64,000 bases of DNA, taken from contig LT649237.1 in assembly GCA_900128395.1 (NCBI GenBank), forward strand, positions 1-64,000. The letters are read 5' to 3'. The position numbers and the translations under genes are program-made. Of this stretch, positions 18,291 to 27,156 are shown one piece after another. This DNA is from Stramenopiles sp. TOSAG23-2. Taxonomy: Eukaryota > Sar. Position 1 is the stretch's first letter, and the number at the start of each line of letters is the position of its first letter. Under the pieces are notes generated by a model. It was not told the origin of the DNA, ran no database searches, and saw nothing but the letters and a program-made list of their open reading frames with translations.

Positions 18291-21200
18291 TTAGTTTTTA
18301 TCATCATCATCTTTACTATCATCCTCATCGGATTTGGAATCATCATTACTATCACTATTATCATCAGATTTGGAATCATCATCAGATTTGGAATCATCAT
18401 CAGATTTGGAATCATCATTACTATCACTATCTTTTTTATCGCTATCACCATCCTCCTTATCACTATCGTCATCGGATGCATCTTTTTCTTCTTTTTTACT
18501 ATCATCTACCGCATTCTCTTCTTGTTTTTGTTCTGCTTCTGCTACTGTTGCTTCTTTCTTTCCTTCTTCTTTTCCTGCTTCTTTTGCATCTTTAACAGCT
18601 TGTGCAGTAACTTCTTCTGGGCTTGCACCTTCATCGATGGCTTTAGCTTGTTCTGCTTTAGATTCATCTAAAGCTTGCTCTGCTTCTTCGGCTTTTTTAT
18701 CTTGTTCTTTTTTATTTCTTAATTCTGCTGGTGTCATATCTTTTTCTGCTTTTGCATCTTCCTCTGCTTTTTCTTTAGCCTCTTCCTTCGCTTTTTCAAC
18801 TTCTTCTTCCATATCTGCTTTAGCTTTTTCTTTATCCTCTTTTTCATTTTCTTCTGCTTGTTGATCTTGTGCAATTTCTTCCCCTGATTTAGTTTCCTTT
18901 GACATTGCTAAAATATCTGAGTTCGCATCTTTCAAAAGTTCTTTTGCTGATACACCTAACGTATCTGCTAGCATTTTAGCGACGTTGGATATTGCAGCAT
19001 TTCTACCAACACGAGCACCTTCATCCTCAGTAGCTTGTCTTGCACCTGCTGCATAACCTGCAGCTTTACCAACTGCAATAGCCCTGTCGATGATTTCTTT
19101 CCTATCGTCTTTTTTATATTCTTTCATATCCAAAATTTTAGTTACATACTTTTCAGATGCATCTAGACCGGCATCTTGGCCTGCGCGTCCAGACATCTCA
19201 TGCTTTTGATCTTCCTCTAATTGTGCTTGTGGCCTAGACAAGGTTGATTCTGCTAATGCATTTCTTGCTATTTCATTTCTTTCTGTGGTATTACCAATAC
19301 GATGTTGTGTCTCTTTCATCATAGGATCCCGTAATGCTGGTGGGATGCCAGACGTTGGTGAATTGGCAAGTACTAATGCAGCCGCTTCATCACGTGCAGC
19401 TTTGGAATTATCCAAACTACGTTGAGAATTCAATAATGCGCGTTCCATATCTTTCATACTACCAGTTTCAATATCTTCGTTTTTACGTGCCATGAAATCA
19501 GCTGCAGCGGACAATGAATCTTCATTCGCGCCTTTGGCTGCATCGGATACAGAGCGTTTCTTTTGCGCTTCTGTCATGTTGGTTCGTGATTCTGGTAATA
19601 AACGTAAAATTTCACCAGGGTCGTGCTCCTTCGTCAAAGGTTTTTCTAATATAATATTTCCTTCTGTGAGTTCTTTTATTTGTCCGGTTTCCTTATCAGT
19701 GGTATCAGCACCAACATGTACGTTCATACCAACACGGAAGCCTTTTGCTTCTGCATCATCCATTGGTATTTTATCTACACCAGGTAATAAATGTTCATCG
19801 ATTGTTACACCACGCAATGCAGCATGTGCTTTTTCTTTGTTCTTCTTCAATTTATCTTCCTCGCCATTAATAGTTGGCTCGTCTGTTTTATCCAAACGTT
19901 CACGTAACGTTTCATGTGTTGCCGCATCACCAGCTTGTGATTCATCTTTTTTTGCTTGATCAAACGCAGATTTCAAAGTGTTACTTTGATCTTGCAATGG
20001 GATACAAAGGATCGTATCTGGATCATGGTTCCAATGGCCATCCGCCATACATTGCAATACTTTAGGGCCGTCAAGTGAAAATGTATTGTGACAACGAGGT
20101 TCGATACGATGTGGGAATTCAAATTTATTACCTAACCACTCTCCATGTTCCAAATCATCTGGTTTGCCACAACTTGGTGGGACACATTGTGGTTGTTTAC
20201 CACTCCATGTACCACGACCTTTCCATCCACCAGCACCATCACCAGTCTTCCATTTATCTTGTTTACCAGTGCAAGTTCTAAATTCGCTACCTTTGATATT
20301 AAATGGTGGTTGACATAGAAAGTGCAATGTTGAATTTTCACTGTATGTTTGGCCTAAACGTACCATATGCCTTGGTGTACCTGGATCACCACACAACGCA
20401 GGTGGATGTGGGCATGGGCAAGTAGGAATGCATTGGCATTTACGTTTATTGGTTTTCTTTGGCTTGAATTTATCGCCGCAATTCTTTGGGCATGGGCATG
20501 CTGGATGTGCTAAATCATTACAACCACAACGTAATGGTTTTGGCCATAATTGTGCAGCATCGCGAGCATTGATATGGCAATGGCCTTTTCCACAAGCTAA
20601 ACAATGAGCACCAACAGTCATGGTGCGTAACTTAGTTGTCAATCCATCGACTTCACGGTTCAATTCAGCGATAATATGACGATTTTTAGTGATAGCAATT
20701 TGATTCACTAAGGCACTTAATTTCTTCATAATAGCACCTGCTTGTCCTTGTTGACTACCTGGTGTGCCATCGTCACTTACTGGCATTGGTAAATTTTTAT
20801 GTGCGAATGTATCCTCTGGTACTGGCACTTTCAATTGTTTTGCCAAGCGTTTGATTTGTCTACGCAAGCTGTATGCATGACCCTTTAAACGGCCAAATGC
20901 ACCGGCTCCAGCAGGTCGTACTTGTGGCTTTTTAGGTGGTTCTTTCACTTTTAAACCCATCATTTTCTTAACAACATTTAACTGTCCTTTCAACGCACCC
21001 AAGTCTTTCGTTAATTGCAAACGTCTTAACTCACCAAGTTGTTTCGTCAACAAGGTTACTTCTTTCTTCATTGGTTTCGTCCATTCATCGCCTGGACATG
21101 TATCTGTATGCGTGTTCAAGCATGATTTTTTCACATTGCACCAACGGAATCCAGATGTTTTCAAGACACCCATACCACAATGTGCTTTCGCTTGCGCACG

Positions 21201-21896
21201 TCCTGGTGCAAGCAATATATGGTCATAATTTGTTTTTTCAGCTTTTCTACCATCTGGAGAATCCTCATCATCCGATGCATCATCATCCATATCAATACCC
21301 ATAGCTGACATGCGCTTCTTTTGCAAGTTCAATTGTGCTTTTTGGAATGCACTGTCTTGTTTCACTTGGTTATTTGTTGCGTTCACTAATTTTTCAAGCA
21401 AGTCCGTTGGTGGACCTTTGTAAATAACTTTTGGTAAAGCTCTTGGTTCTGCTGGTGCAGCACCAGTCATACCAGTTGGTGCATTACCTTTTAATTCAGC
21501 TTTCCTTTGCTCCTCGCGAATTTTAGATACAGCTTGGCGCTTGGTCGCTAATTCGTCCAATTTGCCTTCCAGGCCACCTTGTACAGCCTTTGCTGAATCT
21601 AAATGGTCTGAAAAGTTTTTACCGTTTTGGTTTACAGCTACATCAGCTGCTTTTGCAGCACTTTCTAATGCTACGTTGACGTCGTTATGTACACCTTTAC
21701 GAGTTGATTTTAAATCAGTCACAGCAGTATTCAATTTGGCAGCGCTACCAGTTGCACTAACTTCTGCTGGTGCTGCATCGTCCTCTGCATCTTCTTGTGC
21801 ACCAGCTGCAGCTGGTTCCTCACGATGTTTTACTTCTATTGCATTTGTTAAATATAATATTGCAATGAACAATAACAATATATTAACTACTTTCAT
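18291..21896 (-). CDS. Large secreted protein with two sushi (CCP) domains and acidic tail
   Basis: 1,201 residues. A clear signal peptide (MKVVNILLLFIAILYLTNAI) starts at ATG 21896. An Ala/Lys-rich helical region of about 200 residues follows. A Cys-bearing segment (HCGMGVLKTSGFRWCNVKKS) comes next, then a Cys/Pro cluster at about 430-500 (CPCPKNCG, CQCIPTCPCPHPPALC). Two sushi/CCP modules lie at about 500-635 (CGDPGTPRH ... CVPP; CGKPDDLEHGEW ... CIPL). The long C-terminal half is charged, Ala/Glu/Lys-rich and probably helical. It ends in Ser/Asp repeats (SDDDSKSDDDSKSDDNS). CCP modules mediate extracellular protein or glycan contacts; with no membrane anchor visible, a secreted, wall or matrix protein is likely. 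The tail resembles calcium-binding acidic proteins. No enzyme domain seen. Confidence 0.8.
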   Translation of the reverse strand: MKVVNILLLFIAILYLTNAIEVKHREEPAAAGAQEDAEDDAAPAEVSATGSAAKLNTAVTDLKSTRKGVHNDVNVALESAAKAADVAVNQNGKNFSDHLDSAKAVQGGLEGKLDELATKRQAVSKIREEQRKAELKGNAPTGMTGAAPAEPRALPKVIYKGPPTDLLEKLVNATNNQVKQDSAFQKAQLNLQKKRMSAMGIDMDDDASDDEDSPDGRKAEKTNYDHILLAPGRAQAKAHCGMGVLKTSGFRWCNVKKSCLNTHTDTCPGDEWTKPMKKEVTLLTKQLGELRRLQLTKDLGALKGQLNVVKKMMGLKVKEPPKKPQVRPAGAGAFGRLKGHAYSLRRQIKRLAKQLKVPVPEDTFAHKNLPMPVSDDGTPGSQQGQAGAIMKKLSALVNQIAITKNRHIIAELNREVDGLTTKLRTMTVGAHCLACGKGHCHINARDAAQLWPKPLRCGCNDLAHPACPCPKNCGDKFKPKKTNKRKCQCIPTCPCPHPPALCGDPGTPRHMVRLGQTYSENSTLHFLCQPPFNIKGSEFRTCTGKQDKWKTGDGAGGWKGRGTWSGKQPQCVPPSCGKPDDLEHGEWLGNKFEFPHRIEPRCHNTFSLDGPKVLQCMADGHWNHDPDTILCIPLQDQSNTLKSAFDQAKKDESQAGDAATHETLRERLDKTDEPTINGEEDKLKKNKEKAHAALRGVTIDEHLLPGVDKIPMDDAEAKGFRVGMNVHVGADTTDKETGQIKELTEGNIILEKPLTKEHDPGEILRLLPESRTNMTEAQKKRSVSDAAKGANEDSLSAAADFMARKNEDIETGSMKDMERALLNSQRSLDNSKAARDEAAALVLANSPTSGIPPALRDPMMKETQHRIGNTTERNEIARNALAESTLSRPQAQLEEDQKHEMSGRAGQDAGLDASEKYVTKILDMKEYKKDDRKEIIDRAIAVGKAAGYAAGARQATEDEGARVGRNAAISNVAKMLADTLGVSAKELLKDANSDILAMSKETKSGEEIAQDQQAEENEKEDKEKAKADMEEEVEKAKEEAKEKAEEDAKAEKDMTPAELRNKKEQDKKAEEAEQALDESKAEQAKAIDEGASPEEVTAQAVKDAKEAGKEEGKKEATVAEAEQKQEENAVDDSKKEEKDASDDDSDKEDGDSDKKDSDSNDDSKSDDDSKSDDDSKSDDNSDSNDDSKSDEDDSKDDDDKN

Positions 21897-22294
21897 CTTC
21901 CTTTTTTTTTTTCTTTTTTAATGTTTAATATAATTTCTCCCTCTCTCTCTCTCTGTTATTATCTACTTAAACAAAATACACACACACACACACAAATACT
22001 ATATATATATATATATATATGAATCTATCTATGAATGTAACACAAACTATAATTCTCTGCAGTCAAACAAAATGTATCTATCGATGTTGTTGGTCTCCTC
22101 ATGCAACTAACTGTCTATATATAGTAATTCTATATAAAAAAGGTCTAATTTTTCGTGTTTCCAAGAATTCCTCCCTCCTTTTTCTTTTTAATTTTTTCTC
22201 CTCGCCTCTTTTGGTTGGTTTATACTTGATAGACTACGTAAAAAGAAATACTATCACCTTAAAACCTGAAAAATAATTGTCAAAACTGTACATT

Positions 22295-22432
22295 TAACAC
22301 TATTCACTATGGAAAAAATATTCATCATTTTTTCTATATTTTCGGATATTTGCTACTTTTTACAATATATGAAAAATAAAATTGGCATTTTAGAAAACGA
22401 TATAAACATATTTCCCATAGTGTAGAGTGTTA
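22295..22432. mobile_element. MITE-like element, copy 1 (138 bp)
   Basis: Terminal inverted repeats begin TAACACTATTCACTATGG on the left; the right end read in reverse is TAACACTCTACACTATGG. The AT-rich core (TTTTCGGATATTTGC, AATAAAATTGG, TTTTAGAAAACGATAT) recurs at 26064-26193. No coding capacity, so non-autonomous. Confidence 0.75.
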
Positions 22433-22449
22433 TTTGCTAAGTGCACAGT

Positions 22450-22500
22450 TTTGGGACGGTTTAGTGGTAGCACTGCGTAGCGGAGGGGGGTAGAGTCGAA
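22450..22500 (+). other. tRNA-like fragment with A-box and degenerate B-box
   Basis: GGTTTAGTGGTAGCA (22458-22472) closely matches the tRNA D-arm/A-box, with a perfect AGTG/CACT stem. GTAGAGTCGAA (22490-22500) is a poor B-box. No anticodon stem or closing acceptor stem is present, so it is not a functional tRNA; a SINE head or tRNA relic is possible. Confidence 0.25.
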
Positions 22501-23322
22501 AAAAAAACGTAAGTAAAAAATCAATACTGTATCGGTTTAAATTTGGAAGTTTGATGGGCGACAATGCTGTGTGTCTTTTGCTTATCGCTTACTGTACATG
22601 TACCATTATTGAAAGACACATCACCGCCAAGAATCTCATGGTATAAGGAAGGCATGCATCTCCGTCCCAAACGTCGTCCTAATCCTAGACTAGCACACTA
22701 CTGAACAATAATACATATATTTTTAAAGCATTTCCAAAAGCTACAGTAAATGAAATAACACCACCAACGCACCAACAAAAAGCAATGGCGTTCAACAGCT
22801 CCAATTTTCTGAGCTACGGATCCTATATAATAATTTCAATAATCCTATTCCGATATTATTACAAATAATACATATGTACACTAGTTGTAGACTAGCTAGC
22901 AGCCATTATCTACCATTTGCCATTACACAAGATCTCGTCTCTCTTCACACGCATCATCTCCTCTCCTTTTCCCCCCATCACATTGTATATTGGAGTACCA
23001 TGGCCATAGCATGAACAACGTGTTAATATTAGGGTTTTAAATCATTGATAGGGTTTCTACTTCAAGAACTTCTACGAATAATCAGCAGTTTAAGTATAAA
23101 AAGAGTGGAGAGAGAATATCAATCACACACAAATCCATTTTCATTTTTTTTTGAATAAACAAAACACAAATAGAAACGGAAAATACAAATTGAATTGATA
23201 AAAAAAGATAGAGGAAAGTGTATTACGACCATACGAACGAACGTATAAACAAATTAATAACAACAAAAATTAACAGCAACAAAACAAACAAAAAAACTAA
23301 ATAACAACAAACAAATAATAAG

Positions 23323-23658
23323 ATGTCAGAAGAAAACCAAGAAGCACCAGTAACTACTACTGAAGAACAAGTAAAAACGGAAGAGACTAATAATACCGAA
23401 GGTGGTGAAACAACACAAGACAAAGCACCAGCATCCGCAGTAACAACTGCGAAAGATGGTGAAGAAGCTGAAAATGCAGCATTAGCAGTACAAAATAGGC
23501 TTCAATCGCAAGCACTTCCTATCCGTGCATATCTTGACCAAACTGTCGTACCATTGTTACTTCAAGGATTGTCTGCACTTGTGAAAGAAAGACCACCAAA
23601 TCCAATTGAATATTTAGCTAATTATTTGTTAAAAAACAACCCAACATCAGGTCAATAA
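23323..23658 (+). CDS. DPY30: DPY30 domain protein
   Basis: 111 residues. The N-terminal ~60 residues are acidic, Thr/Glu-rich and probably disordered. Residues about 65-108 form the DPY30 dimerisation motif ([19 protein letters not shown] ... [14 protein letters not shown]), which is near-diagnostic. DPY30 dimerises as a two-helix bundle. It serves the COMPASS/Set1 histone H3K4 methyltransferases, and related DPY30 proteins are docking partners in the radial spokes of cilia. The short length and lack of other domains fit the chromatin type, but the flagellar role cannot be excluded in this organism. Confidence 0.92.
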   Translation: MSEENQEAPVTTTEEQVKTEETNNTEGGETTQDKAPASAVTTAKDGEEAENAALAVQNRLQSQALPIRAYLDQTVVPLLLQGLSALVKERPPNPIEYLANYLLKNNPTSGQ

Positions 23659-24187
23659 AAATAATAGCGTGTAACAAAAAGAAAAGTAATCACACCAGAA
23701 TAATGCTTTGTGGTATATATATATATATATACATACATATATATGATGATATATTGTATACTTCTTGATATGGACTATGTAATGTGTGTGTAATATGTAT
23801 ATAATATATATATATATATGTTTTTATAAAGTAAGAAATGCAAGTATGATCCATATTGTTTCAAATATTTTTCTACCGAGTATAAAAAATCATTATGTAC
23901 ATGATAAATGTGATATATTACACATGTTCGTACACCACATTAATATCGGTTTTTAAAGGATCGTGATGTTACACTTCTCTTTTCGTGACACACCACACAT
24001 TATTTTTACAAGATTCATTCATATACTCTTTTACATATAATGTATTTTAAAATAATAATGTCATTTAATTTAATTCGTACGAAATTAAAAAAAGTTTTAC
24101 TCGAGAGAGATATCGCATGCCTTAGCATGAATATATTAACACCACAGCACACACCAAAGTTCTCCCTGACCACATCACACATTTTTT
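23659..24187. other. Convergent intergenic region with inverted repeat
   Basis: TA repeats at 23718-23745 and 23800-23820. The inverted repeat TTTAATTCGTACGAAATTAAA (about 24067-24087) lies between the 3' ends of DPY30 and the PDI gene. No gene seen. Confidence 0.5.
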
Positions 24188-25544
24188 TTATGCCTCTTCG
24201 AAGAAACTATCAGGCACATTTGCACCAATCAATTTACTCAATACGAAATCTACCATTTCTTCAGCATCACGTTCTCCATCATATTCGTCTGGAACGACAT
24301 CTTTTACATTACCTGGCATATATGCAAATGTTGGAAACTTTTGAATATTAAAATCTTGACATAATTGTTCCTCCATGTCACAATCAACGGCGCCAAAAAC
24401 GGTACCTTTGAAATCAACATCCTTCCCTGCATTACCACCCGTTGATGCTAATGCAAATGTTGGTTTTACCTCGGTGCAATGTGTACACCATGGCGCATAA
24501 AACATTAAAAATAAACTTGATCGTGGATCACGTCTACTGCCAAAATTATCATTTGTAATTTTAACAACCTTACCAGAATTTTCTTTCGTTCCCCATGCTG
24601 GTAAATTTAAATTCATACTAGTAACATCTTCGTTACTACTCTTTTCTTTTGGCTTCGTCGGTCCCATTTTACTTGCTACGAATTTCGATAAGCGTGTAAC
24701 TGTAACTCTTCCTTCAAATTCAATACCAATTTTATTTTTATAAAACATAAATGTTGGATATCCATCTATTGCTTCTTCTTGACATAATGCTTTTTCAAGT
24801 TCACAATTTACAGCAATTGCTGATGGCAATGGTGAAAGTATCTCTGTTTGTTGTTGATTTTTTTTTAACAATTCATCCGCAAATGCTGAATAAATTGGTT
24901 GTGATAATTTTGACATTTCACACCATGGTGCATAAAACATAATCATTGCGCCATCTTCACGACTTCTTTTATTTTCTTCACCTGTCCATTCGTTGGTGTT
25001 GATATGTGTCACTGCGCCTTCAAATCCACCTTTTGGTAACATACTATCTTTTCCACGACTTGAAAATAGTCTACGAGGACTTGCAATGTTTTCTCCTCCT
25101 GCCGCCACCTCATTTTCTTGTAAATCTTGCTGTTGCCCCTCCTCCATTCTTTCCTCTTCTTCTTTCAATGAATCTAAATTAGCTTGTTTCATTCTCATAT
25201 CTTTTATATTTTGTAAATATGATACATAATCATCTTTACTTTTGCAGCCATTGCATACAATACCGAGTTCCTGTAATAGTCCTTTGACTTGGCCTAAGCG
25301 TAATGTTTTCAAATCTACATTTTGTATTGGATCATCCACACGTTCTGTAATTTGTGCTGATATAAACGTATCAAAATCCGTTAAAGTACGCGGTCCACCA
25401 TATGAAACAACTTCATCTAAACTATCTGAAAAATAATAAAAGGTTGGATATCCATCAATTTGATACTCATAACATAATCGTTGTTCTGCTTCACAATCTA
25501 TGCGTACATATATCCTCTCGTATATCTGCTCTTCTATTTCTTCA
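24188..25544 (-). CDS. Protein disulfide isomerase-like protein, 5' end missing
   Basis: About 450 residues are visible, with no in-frame ATG in the first ~110. The frame opens inside a thioredoxin domain: ERIYVRIDCEAEQRLCYEY then DGYPTFYYF is the second half of such a domain, and its active-site half is absent. A splice acceptor (ATATTGAG ending at 25545) fits the break. A linker follows (CNGCKSKDDY, acidic coiled coil). The second thioredoxin domain has WCEMS (about residue 208), a single-Cys active site, and DGYPTFMFY. The third has a full CTHC (about residue 353) and FPTFAY. The protein ends FFEEA, without KDEL or HDEL. PDIs oxidise and isomerise disulfides in the ER. The upstream exon was not found before the next gene, so either a long intron or a 5' truncation must be considered. 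Confidence 0.75.
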
Positions 25545-25776
25545 CTCAATATTGTTTATTACTATGTTCTATTCATACATTTATAATTGTAAATACAAGA
25601 TGTGTACAAACCAGCAAATTGTAATAATAATAATAAAATTTATTCTCGATCGATCAAGTTGGTGCATTTTGGCATGCTGGGCATGTGGGATTGACCGGCT
25701 AGAATCTCATCAACGAACAAGCCAGCTGGGCCAGCCCAGCCAGCCCATCCTAATCCAGGCACACGCAGTCGCTAGT

Positions 25777-25888
25777 AGGTAAACCTATATCTGTATAGGA
25801 ATTGTTGACCTGAGCCCAAGTACAGTATTAGGTAAACTTATCTATAATAGGAATTTAAATTGTTGACCTGATGGATGGTACAGTAAGG
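25777..25888. repeat. Degenerate ~55-bp tandem duplication
   Basis: Two units share AGGTAAAC(C/T)TAT, a TATAGGAATT-like core, ATTGTTGACCTGA and a GTACAGTA end, with indels between them. Confidence 0.6.
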
Positions 25889-26063
25889 TTTATACAAATA
25901 AGATGAAGTACTATTTATATAAATAAGTAGGTCGACAAATTAAAATCACACAAATCGATGAAAAACCTTAGAATGTAATAACTTTCATGCGTGCAAGATG
26001 CATGTTAGTATTATAGTATATGCTAATCTGATTTATAATAGCGTATTTACTCAGGGGATATAT

Positions 26064-26193
26064 ATCACTATTCACTATGGGGGGAAATATTCAATCAATT
26101 TTTTCTATATTTTCGGATATTTGCTATTTTTTCCAAATATATGAAAAATAAAATTGGTATTTTAGAAAACGATATATTTCCCATACTCAATAT
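26064..26193. mobile_element. MITE-like element, copy 2
   Basis: Shares CACTATTCACTATGG, the TTTTCGGATATTTGCTA core, AATAAAATTGG(T/C)ATTTTAG and AAACGATAT with the copy at 22295. The right inverted repeat is more diverged (CCCATACTCAATATAGCGTTA). Confidence 0.7.
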
Positions 26194-26530
26194 AGCGTTA
26201 ATTTGTTACCAAAATGACCAATGTAATTATTTTTTCTATAATAAAAAAAAAATGTAATGAATTTTTTCTATTATTTTTTTCTATTTTTTTTTATTTATTT
26301 ATTATTTTTTATATATTTATACTGAATTTATTATAGTAAAAAAAGGAATTTCTAAATTCAAAAAACATATGTTCAACATAACAGTAGATATACAAATCTC
26401 ATTCCTAATTTTCTTTTTTGTTTTTTGTTGTCAATCCCTTCATCATCCATAGATAGACATATATATCATTACTATTATTATTATTAATTTCTTAATTTCT
26501 TCTTTGTTTTTTTTTTTTTTTTACTGGAAA

Positions 26531-26830
26531 ATGGAAGAGGAATTAGCGAAACAAAAATATTTAGTAAAAAAATTAACAATAGAAAATGAAAATTTAAGAA
26601 AAAAAATTGGTGAATTAACTCGGTCATCTGAAAGTGAAGAAGAGTTTATTACTAACGCATTGTTAAAACGGATGAATAAAATGCGTGCCGAGCGTGCTCA
26701 ATTAGCAGTTGAAGTAGAGCAGGAAGAAGAACAAATGACGAATATGCTGATGAAACGTATTGCTGATCTTGAAAGTCAAGTCAAAAAATTGAATGAAAAA
26801 GTAGCAACTACAGAGGGACAATCTCAATAA
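26531..26830 (+). CDS. Short coiled-coil protein, CCDC6-like
   Basis: 99 residues from ATG 26531 (MEEELAKQK); upstream in-frame sequence is T-tract translation and is excluded. Almost the whole protein is a coiled coil. The repeated pattern EEEFITNALLKRMNKMRAER and QEEEQMTNMLMKRIADLESQ resembles the tandem E-x-N-x-L-x(2)-[KR]-[ML] segments of the CCDC6 family, which is usually much longer. So this is either a truncated or minimal member or an unrelated short coiled coil with similar heptads. No catalytic motif. It sits divergent from the PDI gene and convergent with AlaRS. Confidence 0.7.
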   Translation: MEEELAKQKYLVKKLTIENENLRKKIGELTRSSESEEEFITNALLKRMNKMRAERAQLAVEVEQEEEQMTNMLMKRIADLESQVKKLNEKVATTEGQSQ

Positions 26831-27072
26831 ATTGGAATGTAAAAATAAGTGTGTGTTTGTGTGTGTGTAAATTAAAAAAATACACACTTCATCACAAAAC
26901 TCTCTTCTCGTGTAGAGATCGGTATGTGATAGTGTGTCTATATGTGTGTAAAATGTATATATAATTCTACGTAAATTAAAATTACGGTAGTAGGGTATAA
27001 AAAAATATTTAAATAAATATTAAGTATAAATATTTATAATATAATAAAAATATTTTTTTATCAACAAAAGAG

Positions 27073-27105
<33 letters not shown>

Positions 27106-27156
27106 TCTCTCTCTGTCAAATGTCTTTCTTCCCCCTCTCTCCTAAAAGAAAAATTT
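26831..27156. other. Convergent intergenic region with CT/GT microsatellite
   Basis: GT-rich run after 26848, a CTACGTAAATT / AAATTACGGTAG inverted repeat near 26967-26993, and a TC/TG/TC microsatellite at about 27071-27117. No gene. Confidence 0.5.

Larger units (their letters stand above)
21897..23322. other. Divergent intergenic region with microsatellites and a MITE
   Basis: Upstream of the secreted protein (minus) and DPY30 (plus). Holds CT, CA and TA microsatellites at about 21935-22020, a MITE-like element (22295-22432), a tRNA-like fragment (22450-22500) and a moderately GC-richer stretch (about 22550-22700) with no recognisable gene. Confidence 0.5.
25545..26530. other. Divergent intergenic region with repeats
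   Basis: Should hold the missing PDI 5' exon, but none is recognisable. It contains a CCAG/CTGG-rich patch (25664-25765), a degenerate ~55-bp tandem duplication (25777-25888), a MITE copy (26064-26193) and long T-tracts before the next gene. Confidence 0.5.

Noticed and set aside
22450-22520. Functional tRNA gene
   Set aside because: Only the D-arm is convincing; anticodon stem, T-arm pairing and acceptor closure are absent.
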